From Arachnopeziza araneosa (taxonomy: Eukaryota; Ascomycota; Leotiomycetes; Helotiales; Arachnopezizaceae), in NCBI GenBank assembly GCA_003988855.1, contig QYAI01000001.1, positions 806,001-870,000 of the forward strand: a DNA stretch of 64,000 bases, written 5' to 3'. The position numbers and the translations under genes were made by a program. Below, piece after piece: positions 53,690 to 63,754 of this stretch; the stretch's first letter is position 1; the number at the start of each line of letters is the position of its first letter. The notes below the pieces were generated by a model. It ran no database searches. It saw only the letters and a list, made by a program, of their open reading frames with translations, and had not been told where the DNA came from.

Positions 53690-55267
53690 TTACTTCTTAA
53701 AGTAACTCGTTATTTTCTGACTCCCATAGCTCTTTTCTGGCTTTTTCGAAGTACTTGCAGTATTGTTACTAGTGACACTTCTCGTTTTGTGCCCTGGCTT
53801 CGAAAGAGAGGCCTTAGTGGAGCCTGTAGATGTCTTGGAAGTTTTACTGGGTGGGCCGTCATCAGATGTTTCATCGAGCTCACGCTTAAGACTATTCTTT
53901 GATTTCTGGGGAGGAATGGGAAGTGGCGCATTGTTCTCGGACCCTTCATAATTCATTGTTTTGCGATCCTCTTTATCATCGTGCTCGACAGGGGAAGATG
54001 GATCTTCTCGTTTAAGTTCCTGCGATTTTGGCTCGAAGTCATTCTCTACCGTGGCATCGGATACCTTGCCGGGACCTCCCTTGGCAAAGAAGTTCGCGAT
54101 GTTGGATTTGTTTTCGGCACTGGCAATATTGACAATGAAACTAGGGGAGTTGTTGCCAACTTTGCCGACTTCCTTACTCACCGGGTACACATCCAGTTCG
54201 CCCTCGAAAGGTTTGAGCAGAATCTGTAGCTCCTTAGACCATGCCCAGCGATTGGGATCAAGCCATCGTTGTAGTTCCTCGGTGCCGTTTTCAAGAATGA
54301 CAGGCATTCGATCGTGTAGAAATTTTAATTGCTTGTTCGAATCGGTGGTGATGATTGTATAAGTATAATGCTTGTCTTGCTGGCCTAAATAAAATTAGTA
54401 GAATGTTTGATGGGTCGTGAAATATGTTAGACCTTCGTATTGTACACAATCCCAAAGTCCAGCAAAACACATCAGCTTTCCATCGTGCCTTTTTATAAAA
54501 TGTGGGACTTTATCTTTGCCTTTATTTAACCACCTGGAACGCTATGGAGTCAGCAGTTTCCCTTTTGGTATGTTTTAGGAGATAAAGCGGATAAATAAAA
54601 CTGGACACGACCGATTTGAGGAAACATCGCTTGAAGTTTACTATTCATAGGTGCAACGATAACAAAGAATTACTCAAGATTAGGGGCCGTACTCAAAAAA
54701 ACCCTGAGCAATCACAACACATCGCTTTTTATTCTTCATCGACGTCCACATGCCCTTATTTTCTTTCAGAGAATCGTCTCGACAATTGATAGTCTTGATC
54801 ATAGATCCATAATCTGGGTTACGTTTTGACCTATCACTATATCAGTTGGATCTTTGGGAGGATGGTTTGAGTTTAGGAGCCGAGTTCTCAAGTCAACTAG
54901 TAGCTAGCTCCCAAGAATCCAGCTTTTTGATATACTCAACCTAAGGGCGAGAATCAACTGACCAAAAAGGGATCAACCCCCAAGTCATAGACTGAAGCAA
55001 ATATCGAGTTTGTTGTTGGTCATGTGAGGTGTTCGCAGCGTCCTCATCTACATTATCTCCTCCCTTATCACGACTTCGAGGACCGGCTCCCCAGTCAGGT
55101 GTGTTGGCTCGATAGACGATACCATGATAACCGGGAGCGAAATTATAAGATTGTCGCGGCGTGTCGTCGCCATCGTCTTCTGGAGCTTCATAGACTGGCA
55201 TGTTCTCGTTCTCTAGATAAGCACGAACCTGTGAAGGCCGAAGGGCCAAGGCGTATCGACCGCACAT
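53690..55267 (-). CDS. SRAP-domain (HMCES/YedK) abasic-site protein
   Basis: SRAP proteins crosslink covalently to abasic sites in single-stranded DNA through Cys2 and shield them during replication. Four exons, 55267-54963, 54830-54693, 54533-54433 and 54384-53690, give 412 residues. The start MCGRYALALRPSQ places the catalytic cysteine at position 2. The conserved asparagine and glutamate are in QSYNFAPG and CVVIAQGFFEWL, and the active-site histidine is in KFLHDRMPVIL. The core also holds MTWGLIPFW and MCFAGLWDC. The C-terminal ~110 residues are disordered and charged, with two PCNA-box-like peptides: SNIANFFAKG after the domain, and SQKITSYFKK at the very end. Both lack the canonical first glutamine. 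The first intron uses donor GTCAGT. Confidence 0.92.
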
Positions 55268-55953
55268 CCTGGAACCTTACATGTTCTTTTCTGTCTAATT
55301 CTGGTTGTTTTGTATTGCGCTCAGACTGGTAGCAATTGTGCCAGAAGCCATGACAACTTCGGCTGTTGTCAATCGATTTCAAGTCACGTGCGTACATTAA
55401 ACCTATCTACCTAGGTAACTAACGTCTTCTAGCCATTGAAGCTACCTTATTCTTTACAACAGCTAATTTATAACTCAATAAATATGCTTGCGTGAGCTTA
55501 ATATGATCCCGGACCATTTTATGAAACCGGCTTCTGGGTTATGTGAAGCCTTACTTGAAGATCGTATGCGCCGTAAGATTCTACCTTCAACTTCGCTCAC
55601 GATAATTACATTGACGTTGGCTCATCAGATTGGAAATCTATTTCCATACTTGGCCTTTTACAAACGTAATGTAAACCAGTAGGATGTTCAAACACTGAAG
55701 GGGATATTTCTTTCATAGCTGTGAGGTAATAGAGACCCGCACATGTTGGTATAGAGTTTCATAAGTAGAACTTGGTATTAAGAAAAGTGTACTTGATTTA
55801 TTTTGATGCACGCCGATCGGATTGTGGGCATTTTTGACTTTCTATTTTCGCTGAGCTCATGTTCACGCCATGTTCTGGAGTACAACTTGCTAACCAGCAA
55901 GAGATCGCAAATCCCGCAAATTCTCCGTGACTATGAATCATGCAATCAACTAT
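55268..55953. other. intergenic, SRAP-gene promoter
   Basis: No gene seen. 5' region of the SRAP gene and 3' flank of RACK1. Confidence 0.45.
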
Positions 55954-57158
55954 TTATGCTCTCGACATAACGCCCCAAGCCCGAATGATGTTGTCAGTAT
56001 AGCCGGCGAACAAGGTCTGACCATCCGCACTCCATGCCAAGCTAACACACTCTGGTTCTCTGCTCTTCTTACCAACTGCTTGGAACTCGGGCTTCAATTC
56101 ATCAACCTTGCTCTTCTTCTCGAGATCAAAAATGATGATAGAGCTTGACGTGGCAGCGCAGAGCCAATATCTGTTGGGGGAGAAAACTAGGGCGTGGATC
56201 TCATCACCAGCGTTCAAGGAGTAGAGGTGCTTCGACTCATTTAAATCCCAAAGCATGGTGGTTCCGTCCTTCCCACCTGAGGCGCAGAGAGATCCATCAG
56301 GTGAGATAGTAACGGTGTTAATATAGCCAGTATGTCCAATATGGTCGGTTTGCAATCGGCAAGAAGAAAGTTCCCAGACCTGTTTCTCGCAGGTCAGTAA
56401 GATCTTGGAATCAACCTACGTCCGCCCGAGAATATGACAATCGTTCAGAGCATTGGTGATAATTTGTCTCATGGCCTGGTCTCCCAGGCTCTGAAGTAGC
56501 AAATACTTAAAAAATTGCGTAGCATCATGGAAATCTTATTCTCGTAAAGTAGGGACTAGAGAAATCTCACCTTCACGAGCTTATCCCAACCACTGCTGAC
56601 AATGACAGGATTTTGAGGATTTGGACTGAAACGAACGCAAGAAACCCAGTCGGCGTGTCCCTTCTCGGTGATAGTGAACTTGCAATCACCAAGAGTGTTC
56701 CACAACTTAATAGTTCGATCGCGGGAACCAGAAACAATTTGTCTGTTATCGGCGGAGAAGGAAACGGAGAGAACATCATTGCTGTGACCAACAAAGCGTC
56801 TGGTTGTAGTGCCGGTCGATAATTCCCAGAGTCGAAGAGTCTTATCCCAAGATGCGGATAGAGCATAGGCTCCATCAGAAGAGATAACCTAACACAACCT
56901 TTAGTATGCATCCCCATATAACCAAATCCTAGAAGTAGAAATATAACGTACACAATCAGAGACAATGTGAGAATGACCATGAAGGGAGCGTTTTGGGTAG
57001 CCGTAGGAGCTCTCATCGCGGGTCAAGTTCCAGATGATTAAAGTCTTGTCGCGGGAACCAGACAGGAGCATGTTTGGGTTCTCGAGAGAGGTGGCGAGGG
57101 AGGTGACCCAGCCGCTATGGCCCTCAAGAGTGCCCTTTAGGATGAGTTGTTCCGTCAT
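55954..57158 (-). CDS. cpc-2: RACK1/Asc1 WD40 protein (G-beta-like, CPC-2)
   Basis: RACK1 is a seven-bladed WD40 protein on the 40S ribosomal head that links signalling to translation; CPC-2/CpcB is the filamentous-fungal form, needed for cross-pathway amino-acid control. Three exons, 57158-56952, 56888-56571 and 56379-55954, give 316 residues. WD repeats are evident: GHSGWVTSLATS ... DKTLIIWNL, SASWDKTLRLWEL, GHSNDVLSVSFSADNRQIVS ... DRTIKLWNT, SSGWDKLVKVWEL, GHTGYINTVTISPDGSLCAS ... DGTTMLWDL. The last blade ends FAGYTDNIIRAWGVMSRA. The second intron (56570-56380, 191 bases) is much longer than the first and carries the box C/D snoRNA listed separately. Confidence 0.95.
56440..56534 (-). 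ncRNA. snR24: Intronic box C/D snoRNA, U24/snR24-like
   Basis: Inside the second RACK1 intron, on the same strand. A C box (ATGATGC, 56528-56522) and a D box (CTGA, 56448-56445) lie about 75 bases apart. Internal segments read TATTTGCTACTTCAGAG, a C'-like CATGAGACA, then ATTATCACCAATGCTCTGA. From memory, yeast snR24, which lies in the ASC1 (RACK1) intron, contains TATTTGCTACTTCAGA, ATGAGACA and ATTATCACCAAGATCTCTGA. Both guides are therefore nearly identical, and so is the host gene. U24 directs 2'-O-methylation of the large rRNA. The GGGAGACC hairpin between the boxes replaces the yeast spacer. The exact ends are estimates because the terminal stem is weak. Confidence 0.88.
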
Positions 57159-58132
57159 TGTAAGGGTTGGCGGTGCTCAATTCAATTGCGACGTCGAGAA
57201 CTACAGATGCTTTAATATTTCGGTTGTTGTGTGGGCGGAAATTTAAGCGAGCCGGCTTGGGCTAGAGCAGACGGCAAGTAACTTGGATTTAAATGAGTAG
57301 GGGGATCTTGGTCTTCATGTTATATTTGAAATCATCTGATATCAAAGAGGTCATTTTTATTTAATCCTCTTAACTTGTCTTAAGGATAGGAAGAAATGTC
57401 AACAACTATCACGTGACTATTATTGTAAGTCGGTAGGTAGGTATATGTGAGCCTAGATGAACTTAGCATCTCTGATAGACTTCATAGGTAAGAGAATTCT
57501 TCACTAATGGAGCTCACTAAAACAGCAGGTATGTATTTAGCACTTTAGGACGTGGTATACTACATTCATCAAAATTAGATTGGTAAAATATCGCTGGGTT
57601 CGCTTTTGCATCTCACTTAGGAAAGGCGAAGGATACTTTCAAGACCGATGAGTAGAATGAATGCTCTATTACGACTAGCCACCAGGACGGAATGCCGAGA
57701 ATTCTACCCGAGACCTTGCCAATCAATATGTGGAGAAGATGGAGTCTTGGCCGTTATGTATTCTAGGAATCTCGTGACCTGAAGATCAATATTGCAGTTG
57801 CTGGAAAGATTAGAGTATTTTCAGGCATTGAAATTTCAATTCAGCTTCAGATCAATAATATGCTGCAAATGAGCTGTAATCAGCGCTCGCTGTCCACCGC
57901 ATGCCCTGTAGACGCCGTGTCTTCCCATGACCAACAATGGAGCTTCACAAGCGATTGCAACTAAATTTTTGATAGCCTACAAGAACTTGGGTCTATGCTC
58001 CATTGAGATAAATTTATGCATTGCCAAACGATCGATCGAGACTTATATGTACAACTTGATAGCACTCCCGAGTGTCGTCTGTTCAGGCCTTCTTCATCTC
58101 AATCCCTTAGTCACGTAAACACTAATGATTCT
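57159..58132. other. 1-kb gap RACK1 / COX9
   Basis: No gene is supported. The RACK1 promoter lies at the left, with CACGTG-like and TCACGTGA sequence near 57410. Confidence 0.45.
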
Positions 58133-58498
58133 TTAAGCTGTTGCATTTGCCGCTCTTTGATCTTCCAGCTTTGAGTAGAAGGCATCACGTCTGCGGACCG
58201 CTGGGACGTGATATCCATACCAGAAGAGATAACCGAATGATGTTCCGAGACCTACGTGACCATAGTCAGTTTTGCAGTTCATCTAAAACTGCGGTACCTT
58301 GATATTCCTAAGCTCGTTCAAAGCTCCATATTCCCAACCTCAACACATTCATACTACAAAACACTAACCAAAGGCGACACTGAGGTCGAGGACAAGGCCC
58401 CTGCGGAGCATCTGGAGATAATAGTCAGCGTGGTACTCGAATATTAGGAGGAAGAATGAAGTGCTACTACTTACTCCAGTAATTGGTGCAATTGCCAT
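58133..58498 (-). CDS. COX9: Cytochrome c oxidase subunit 9 (Cox9, VIIa-type)
   Basis: Cox9 is a single-span nuclear-encoded subunit of complex IV in the inner mitochondrial membrane. Three exons, 58498-58475, 58411-58369 and 58251-58133, give 61 residues. The protein reads MAIAPITGMLRRGLVLDLSV, then the membrane span AFGLGTSFGYLFWYGYHVPA and a charged tail, RRRDAFYSKLEDQRAANATA, an excellent fit to the family in length and sequence. Because each exon is tiny (24, 43 and 119 bases), simple frame scanning misses the gene. The third intron-exon junction uses GTAG at 58255-58252 with an upstream CTGAC branch site. It is divergent from TAF8, with about 280 bases between starts. Confidence 0.9.
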
Positions 58499-58781
58499 TT
58501 TGTATGAGTGTCTGGGTATGATAGTAGTTCTCAATTGCGATGCTTTCTGATGGTGAATGAGGGAGGTCCAACAGCTGATTTAGAAATGAGACGCTAGGTA
58601 AGTTTACCACGTGATAAGGCGCCAAGCAAAGCGATTCTGGTCTCCACCTAGGTAGACAATTGATCTCACACCATACAACGCTGAAATTAATATTCGAACC
58701 TGAAGCTGGAAATATGAAAGAGAAGAACTACATCACCAGCCCACTCTCTCCGTCCCAAAAGTGAGATCAAATACTTCTGCA

Positions 58782-59794
58782 ATGGCTCCAATCCTCCCTA
58801 TCACCTCACGGAAACGAAGCTCGCCATCGCAAAGCGACGATAGTATGGACGAGCCTGATACTAAGAGAGTACGGGTTGAACGACTAGAATATCTAAATGT
58901 GTCTTCACCTGAGACTATATTCAATGAACTGTCAAAACCGGCTGTAACAATACCTAGGATGTTCAATGACGACCCTCATCAACTTCTCCTCCGTTCCATC
59001 GCTTTAGCCTTACAACATGTAGGCTTTGTAGCAGCCACTCCAGAAGCTCTAGAGGCAATGTATGCGCAAGTGGAGACCTGTAAGTACTCAGGTCTAATTA
59101 CACACACCTGCTCTAATAGCCAGAAGACGCAGAACACTTCCTTTCAAAGGTTACCTCATCCATGATCAACTCGAGACGATCTCTGCCTACCCCTCTTGAC
59201 TTTCAATATGCCCTTGACGAGTTCCGTCTTCCAATAGCATCCATAGAACCGCATCTACGGCCTCCCATTGCAAGCTCTTATTCGCTAATCAAACTCGAAA
59301 GCCTTCCCCTAGATGTGCCACCAACAGCTACAAATATTGAGCTACTTGGAGATGATTTGAGTGGTGATGCAGACAAGAGGTCGCGGTCATATATTCCGAT
59401 ACAGTTTCCGCCCTTCCCAAGTAAGCACACATATAAGTGGACCGATAAAGATTCTGCTCGAGAAACGGATCCAAGAAAGATCAGGGAGGAGGCTGCCAAA
59501 GCCGCTCGACAGGGCGAAGAGGCCTTGCGACGTCTTACGAAAGTCGGCAAAGCCGGGAAGGAAAAGGATGCAAAGAAGACAGCTAGCAAGGATCCAAAAT
59601 GCAAAGAGAGGCACGAAATCTGGGAGAAGACAATGTCGGGTTTTCTTTTCGCAGATCACGAAGGCTCCAACACTATTACAGTAGTTTCTAATGAGGAAGA
59701 GGCCAATCGGGGTACGATTGTGAATGCGGAGAGATCATTTTTCAGGAAAGGGCCTCCCACAAAGAGACGGCCTGCCCCTGGTACCGAAGTATGA
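58782..59794 (+). CDS. TAF8: TFIID subunit TAF8
   Basis: TAF8 pairs with TAF10 through a histone fold and carries TAF2 into TFIID. Two exons, 58782-59079 and 59127-59794, give 321 residues. The N-terminus has a basic nuclear-localisation-like patch (ITSRKRSSPSQ, DTKRVRVERL). The histone fold follows (HQLLLRSIALALQHVGFVAA, EAMYAQVETYAEHFLSKVTS). The TAF8 C-terminal motif YIPIQFPPFPSKHTYKWTDK is then diagnostic, followed by a charged helix (KIREEAAKAARQGEEALRRL). The AG at 59125-59126 must be used, since an earlier TAG leaves the frame. The start is the first ATG after a GTG-only upstream stretch. Confidence 0.92.
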
Positions 59795-60463
59795 GCTAAT
59801 GAAATTTCAAGAGTGAAAGTCTAGGACTGGTTACTTGAAATGTTTTAGCAAGGAGTCTGGCGCAACAATAAGAGCAAAAATGCATCTTGCAAATGTTTGG
59901 AAATGGTCTACTAGCTGTGCATCTGTATATCCGTGTGAGAATGCAGATGGTGTTGACGAAGAGAGATCCAAATGCAACTTCAATTGGGGCCATCTGACCA
60001 TTTGCTAGAGTGTTAGCCGCTACTTTTGACTTTATGAGCCCAGATCGTAATTCCATTCCGTAGTTCACTCCCTATCGGTTTCCTACCACGCCGTAGTTTC
60101 CACCATAAATGTTTTCTTCCCATCCTTACATCTATCTCATATCAGGCCTGGTCCAAATTTAACTTGAGGTTAGGATCCAAGTCACTCGCCTTCTAAACAG
60201 TCTTTCGATAGGCAAACACTTTGTCATACTGTGCCTCGACACTGGCTCCTCGACAAAGCAACTGTACTGCAACATCTCCAGTAACTGGCATTCCATCAAA
60301 TCACCTTTGAATCCCTTTCTTTTGTTGCCATTTTGTGTGACTTGAGCGCGCAAAGGGAGCTCGTGTGATCCCCATGCCGTTTCGATGAATGGCGCCATGA
60401 GATGAACTAGCCAAACAAGCTTGAGTGAAAGAGAGAAAACTAAAATTCGACAGTGTATAGAGA
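59795..60463. other. intergenic
   Basis: No gene seen. Minus-strand frames at 59796-60068 and 60159-60470 lack recognisable features. Confidence 0.45.
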
Positions 60464-61178
60464 ATGGCAATGATATCCTCTACGGAAGTCTCTGGCGCGC
60501 GACTGTTAAGAGAGAATGACGCCCCAGAAGAGAGTTTGGAAGACGTTGGTTCTCTTTATCGATACCTAGCCGCAAACTAAGCTAACACCACCTTTTCAGT
60601 TGCTTACAAGGCTCCATACAGCATCCACCCCGAACCCAACGAGAACTGGAGTTCAAGAGCTTGATATCTTGTGGCGACGGCATGGAAGCAGCGGTTTACT
60701 AGCTGCTACAGGCCGAGGCATTGCGCTTTTATATCATCTCATATCTAACATGCTGACAACTCTTTCTGGAACTGTTATCATTCTTGACCTCACCTCAAGA
60801 TTCTCACCTTCTCATTTGAGCTGTGGAGTTGAGGACCTAGCACATTTACATGTTTATTTTCCAACACACGATAATTTGAAGATTACAATCGAAGGACTAG
60901 ACAATTATATGCTTCATAGGGGACATTCGAGCAAGGGTCGAGAATGGGTCACCACAATCCTGGTTGGTGGTGAGGCTGGCAAAGTGGTCAAAGGAGGAGA
61001 TCCAAGTATAACTGTTGGATGGAGGGGCTGGCTGAAGGTTGATAGGGAAGAAGTACATGCCTTTAGAGACGGACTAGGTATTGAGGAGATTTGGGAGGAG
61101 AGGAGTCGAAGACAGACGATTGTTGATGAGAGAGGGTGGTTGGCCACATGCGAAGAAGGTGCTTTCAGGTGGATGTAG
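60464..61178 (+). CDS. Hypothetical protein, possible degenerate RecA-fold (Rad51-paralogue-like)
   Basis: Two exons, 60464-60544 and 60600-61178, join in phase 0 across a 55-base intron (GTTGGT, GCTAAC branch, TTTTCAG) to give 219 residues. The order of segments recalls Rad51-paralogue proteins: a short N-terminus, TRTGVQELDILWRRHGSSGL, a Walker-A-like LAATGRGIALLYHLISNM lacking the usual GK[ST], a hydrophobic strand GTVIILDLTSRFS in the Walker-B region, and WVTTILVGGEAGKVVKGGDP later. The C-terminus WLATCEEGAFRWM is compact. The absence of a Walker lysine would suit a structural member such as yeast Csm2/Psy3 or an Xrcc2-like protein. I cannot exclude an unrelated fungal family, so treat the assignment as a lead only. 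Confidence 0.6.
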
Positions 61179-61519
61179 ATGGCTACAACTGCCAGAGTGA
61201 AGGAGACGTTATCTTTTTTGAAGGAAAATGCGGTGAATTATTAGTACACTTCTGGCTTACAACATCTGGACATCGCATTGCAAGACACTCCTAGTTTGCT
61301 TAGGATGGTATGTAGAACAAAAATCACAATAGAAATTCCGTTATATCCATTTCTGTCCCTTTCCCTCTATCTTAGACCGGTGAAAAACATACCTCTTCGC
61401 CTCTCTAATCTCAACTCGCCTCATAAGGCGCTATCTTGGCAAATAACAAAAGAGTTTAACGACCCACCCAAAACAGAACAATTATTATCGCGAATCTGGA
61501 GTCAAGAGGCCCTGGAGAT
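61179..61519. other. convergent spacer
   Basis: No gene seen between two convergent 3' ends. Confidence 0.5.
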
Positions 61520-63754
61520 CTAGTCAGATTTTAAAGACAGCTCCAGCTTAGGTATATTTGAGATGTGGAGAACGTCAAACCCTTTGCCGTAGTGGGCGTT
61601 CCAATCAAAATTGCTAGAATGATTCTCTTGGCCAAATGCACGAAGCATTTCCTCGGCTTGAGGTGTATTTCCATTAACTACAACATTCGCACTCTCTCTC
61701 GTCTTTGAAACTGCGCCTTGACCCCAGATCCTCTGTTGGGTTTTGTCAAGGAATGTGCCGATATCCCTAAAAGTTAAGGATATTCGGCCCCCATTGTAGG
61801 CAAGCTCTTCAGCCGTTTTCTCCTTGAGAAGTCGTTTGTCTTGCCTGATCCCGTGGAGCCAACGCTCGTTGGTAAGGAGACCCATTTTGCACATGGAATT
61901 ATGTGGGAGTGGAGCCCTGCAGGTCTCTCGAGGTTGGCCGACTTCTGGCAAGTTGACATCTTTGTTCTTTGTTGGCTTTTTTGTTCGGAAGACCATCGTC
62001 CTTTGAGCACCTAGGCTGACATTGGCAATGAATGATCCGGGGACAATGTCCAGGGTTTTGTCGCTATGTTCAGATATATAATCTGTGCCATCTCGGTAGT
62101 ACTGAATTAATACATGGTTGATTTGATGTCCAAGTTTCTTCTCGGCTTGTGCCTTGATCAATTGTACAGAAGGAGAGAATGGTAGGAGTGGAGGCGATTC
62201 ATCAGCTGGATGTCGATAGATCGGGATGCTTCCGTCGCCTCCAACTTCACCTTGAACAGCTACCAAACGTGGCACGTCACCGCCCTGGTGTGACATCTTC
62301 TGCCATTTGACTTCATCTCGAATTTTCTCAAAAATGCCGACAGCAAGCTGACCTTCTAGAAGGTTATTGATAACTGTAGTGTCTCCTGCACAGATTGGAA
62401 CAAGCTCAGAATTAACTCGGGACTCGCTTTCCAAGCTTGCACTAATTTCGGCCTCCAAGGCCATAGTCTCAATCCTCTTCGAAAGCTCACTTTCGATTGT
62501 TTCGGACATGATCTCTTGTTGATCAGCAAGAAGTGGTGTTTTTGGGGAAGACGAGTGTTGTTTAATTTCAAAATCGTCGTCTTTACGAAAGTCGCTCTCC
62601 TTGTCAGATTCTGACAAAGGGGGTGCTGGTTCAATGATAAGAGGTTTGATAACAGAATGTGACTGTGCTCGTTCCACTACAAGCTTGTCCTTTTCTCTGC
62701 TAGAATCCGAAGGTCGATGACGAGTCTTGATATTTGATCGGACTCTGTCTCTTGGGCTGTGATCATTTTTGAAGCCTGATTGAACTCGTATTCCTCGTGA
62801 CTCTTTCGATGACTCGGAATTAACGCTTCCACTTGTTTCTGTCAACGCCACACGATTTGGTGGTTGTCCATTAGGATTAACCTGTGGTTTCGGGGCTGAA
62901 GTCTCCAGCTGCAGGTTTGCCATCAGGGATTCAAGGTCTGGAGTGGTCCTCTCGCTTGGCCGTCTTATACCTTGGCTCCTGGTTGGTGGTTTTTCTCTCG
63001 TGGCTTTGCGCCTCAGCTCTTGGATCAGTTCCTCGCTAGCTATTGTATCGCAACCCGTAAACTCTTCCATTTGTTTGAGCGCCTCTTCATGTCTCTCTCT
63101 ACTTCGAAATCCCAGACAATCATCCACAATCGTGATCGCATAGCCATGGCGCGCAGCATCAAGGGCGGTTGCGAAGACGCTGATATTAGTTAAAGCCCCG
63201 CAAATATATATTTCCGTTACGAATCTAGAGCGCAAGGTCTGGACTAAGGCACCGTCTTTGAAGGCAGAGTACCACGTCTTCTGACAGATTAAGTCCTTGG
63301 TATAATCTATTCCTGTAGCCACCGTATCTGCGAAATTAGATCCGGGCGTATTTGACATCAAAATATTGTGTTTCTGGCCTGCGTTCACAGTCAAGAAAGT
63401 CTCCTCGACTAAATCTTGCTCATTGTCAAAGCTGGGGGGAAGCCTCTGGCTGTTCTTATCGCGTTTAGATCGTTCGCCCTGCGCCTTGAATAATTCCTTG
63501 TTTGTAATAACACTCTCGCTGTCGCTATGAATTTCATTGACCTGACGAGAGAGCTCAAATACGCTTCGGACGTGAATAACGTCCCCAAAAGCTCGAAAGT
63601 GAGGTAAGATCTCGACTATGCGGTCGAGAAAGTTCGGCGGATTGGTAACAGCCAAGATACTGCCAGGAGAGACGATGTCGTTTTGTAGATCGATGACTAG
63701 TAGTGCCTGGCGTGTACGCACAAATGGCAAGCTTTCTTCGTCAATTTCAAACAT
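61520..63754 (-). CDS. Isochorismatase-like / AlkB-type 2OG-Fe(II) dioxygenase fusion
   Basis: One frame of 744 codons encodes two enzyme folds. Residues ~15-225 are isochorismatase/cysteine-hydrolase-like: Asp22 in ALLVIDLQNDIVSPG, Lys159 in CQKTWYSAFKD, and the nucleophile region ICGALTNISVFATALDAARH, where the family cysteine is Ser192. The middle (~250-480) is low-complexity and charged. Residues ~490-670 form an AlkB-like domain. It has VLIQYYRDGTDYISEHSDKT with iron ligands His563 and Asp565, His634 in NERWLHGIRQDKR, and 2-oxoglutarate arginines Arg657/Arg663 in NGGRISLTFRDIGTF. The oxygenase half therefore looks active, as a nucleic-acid demethylase of ALKBH2/3 type, and the hydrolase half probably does not. 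A GTAAGT at 63769 just upstream hints that a 5' exon could exist, so the start is provisional. Confidence 0.85.
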   Translation of the reverse strand: MFEIDEESLPFVRTRQALLVIDLQNDIVSPGSILAVTNPPNFLDRIVEILPHFRAFGDVIHVRSVFELSRQVNEIHSDSESVITNKELFKAQGERSKRDKNSQRLPPSFDNEQDLVEETFLTVNAGQKHNILMSNTPGSNFADTVATGIDYTKDLICQKTWYSAFKDGALVQTLRSRFVTEIYICGALTNISVFATALDAARHGYAITIVDDCLGFRSRERHEEALKQMEEFTGCDTIASEELIQELRRKATREKPPTRSQGIRRPSERTTPDLESLMANLQLETSAPKPQVNPNGQPPNRVALTETSGSVNSESSKESRGIRVQSGFKNDHSPRDRVRSNIKTRHRPSDSSREKDKLVVERAQSHSVIKPLIIEPAPPLSESDKESDFRKDDDFEIKQHSSSPKTPLLADQQEIMSETIESELSKRIETMALEAEISASLESESRVNSELVPICAGDTTVINNLLEGQLAVGIFEKIRDEVKWQKMSHQGGDVPRLVAVQGEVGGDGSIPIYRHPADESPPLLPFSPSVQLIKAQAEKKLGHQINHVLIQYYRDGTDYISEHSDKTLDIVPGSFIANVSLGAQRTMVFRTKKPTKNKDVNLPEVGQPRETCRAPLPHNSMCKMGLLTNERWLHGIRQDKRLLKEKTAEELAYNGGRISLTFRDIGTFLDKTQQRIWGQGAVSKTRESANVVVNGNTPQAEEMLRAFGQENHSSNFDWNAHYGKGFDVLHISNIPKLELSLKSD

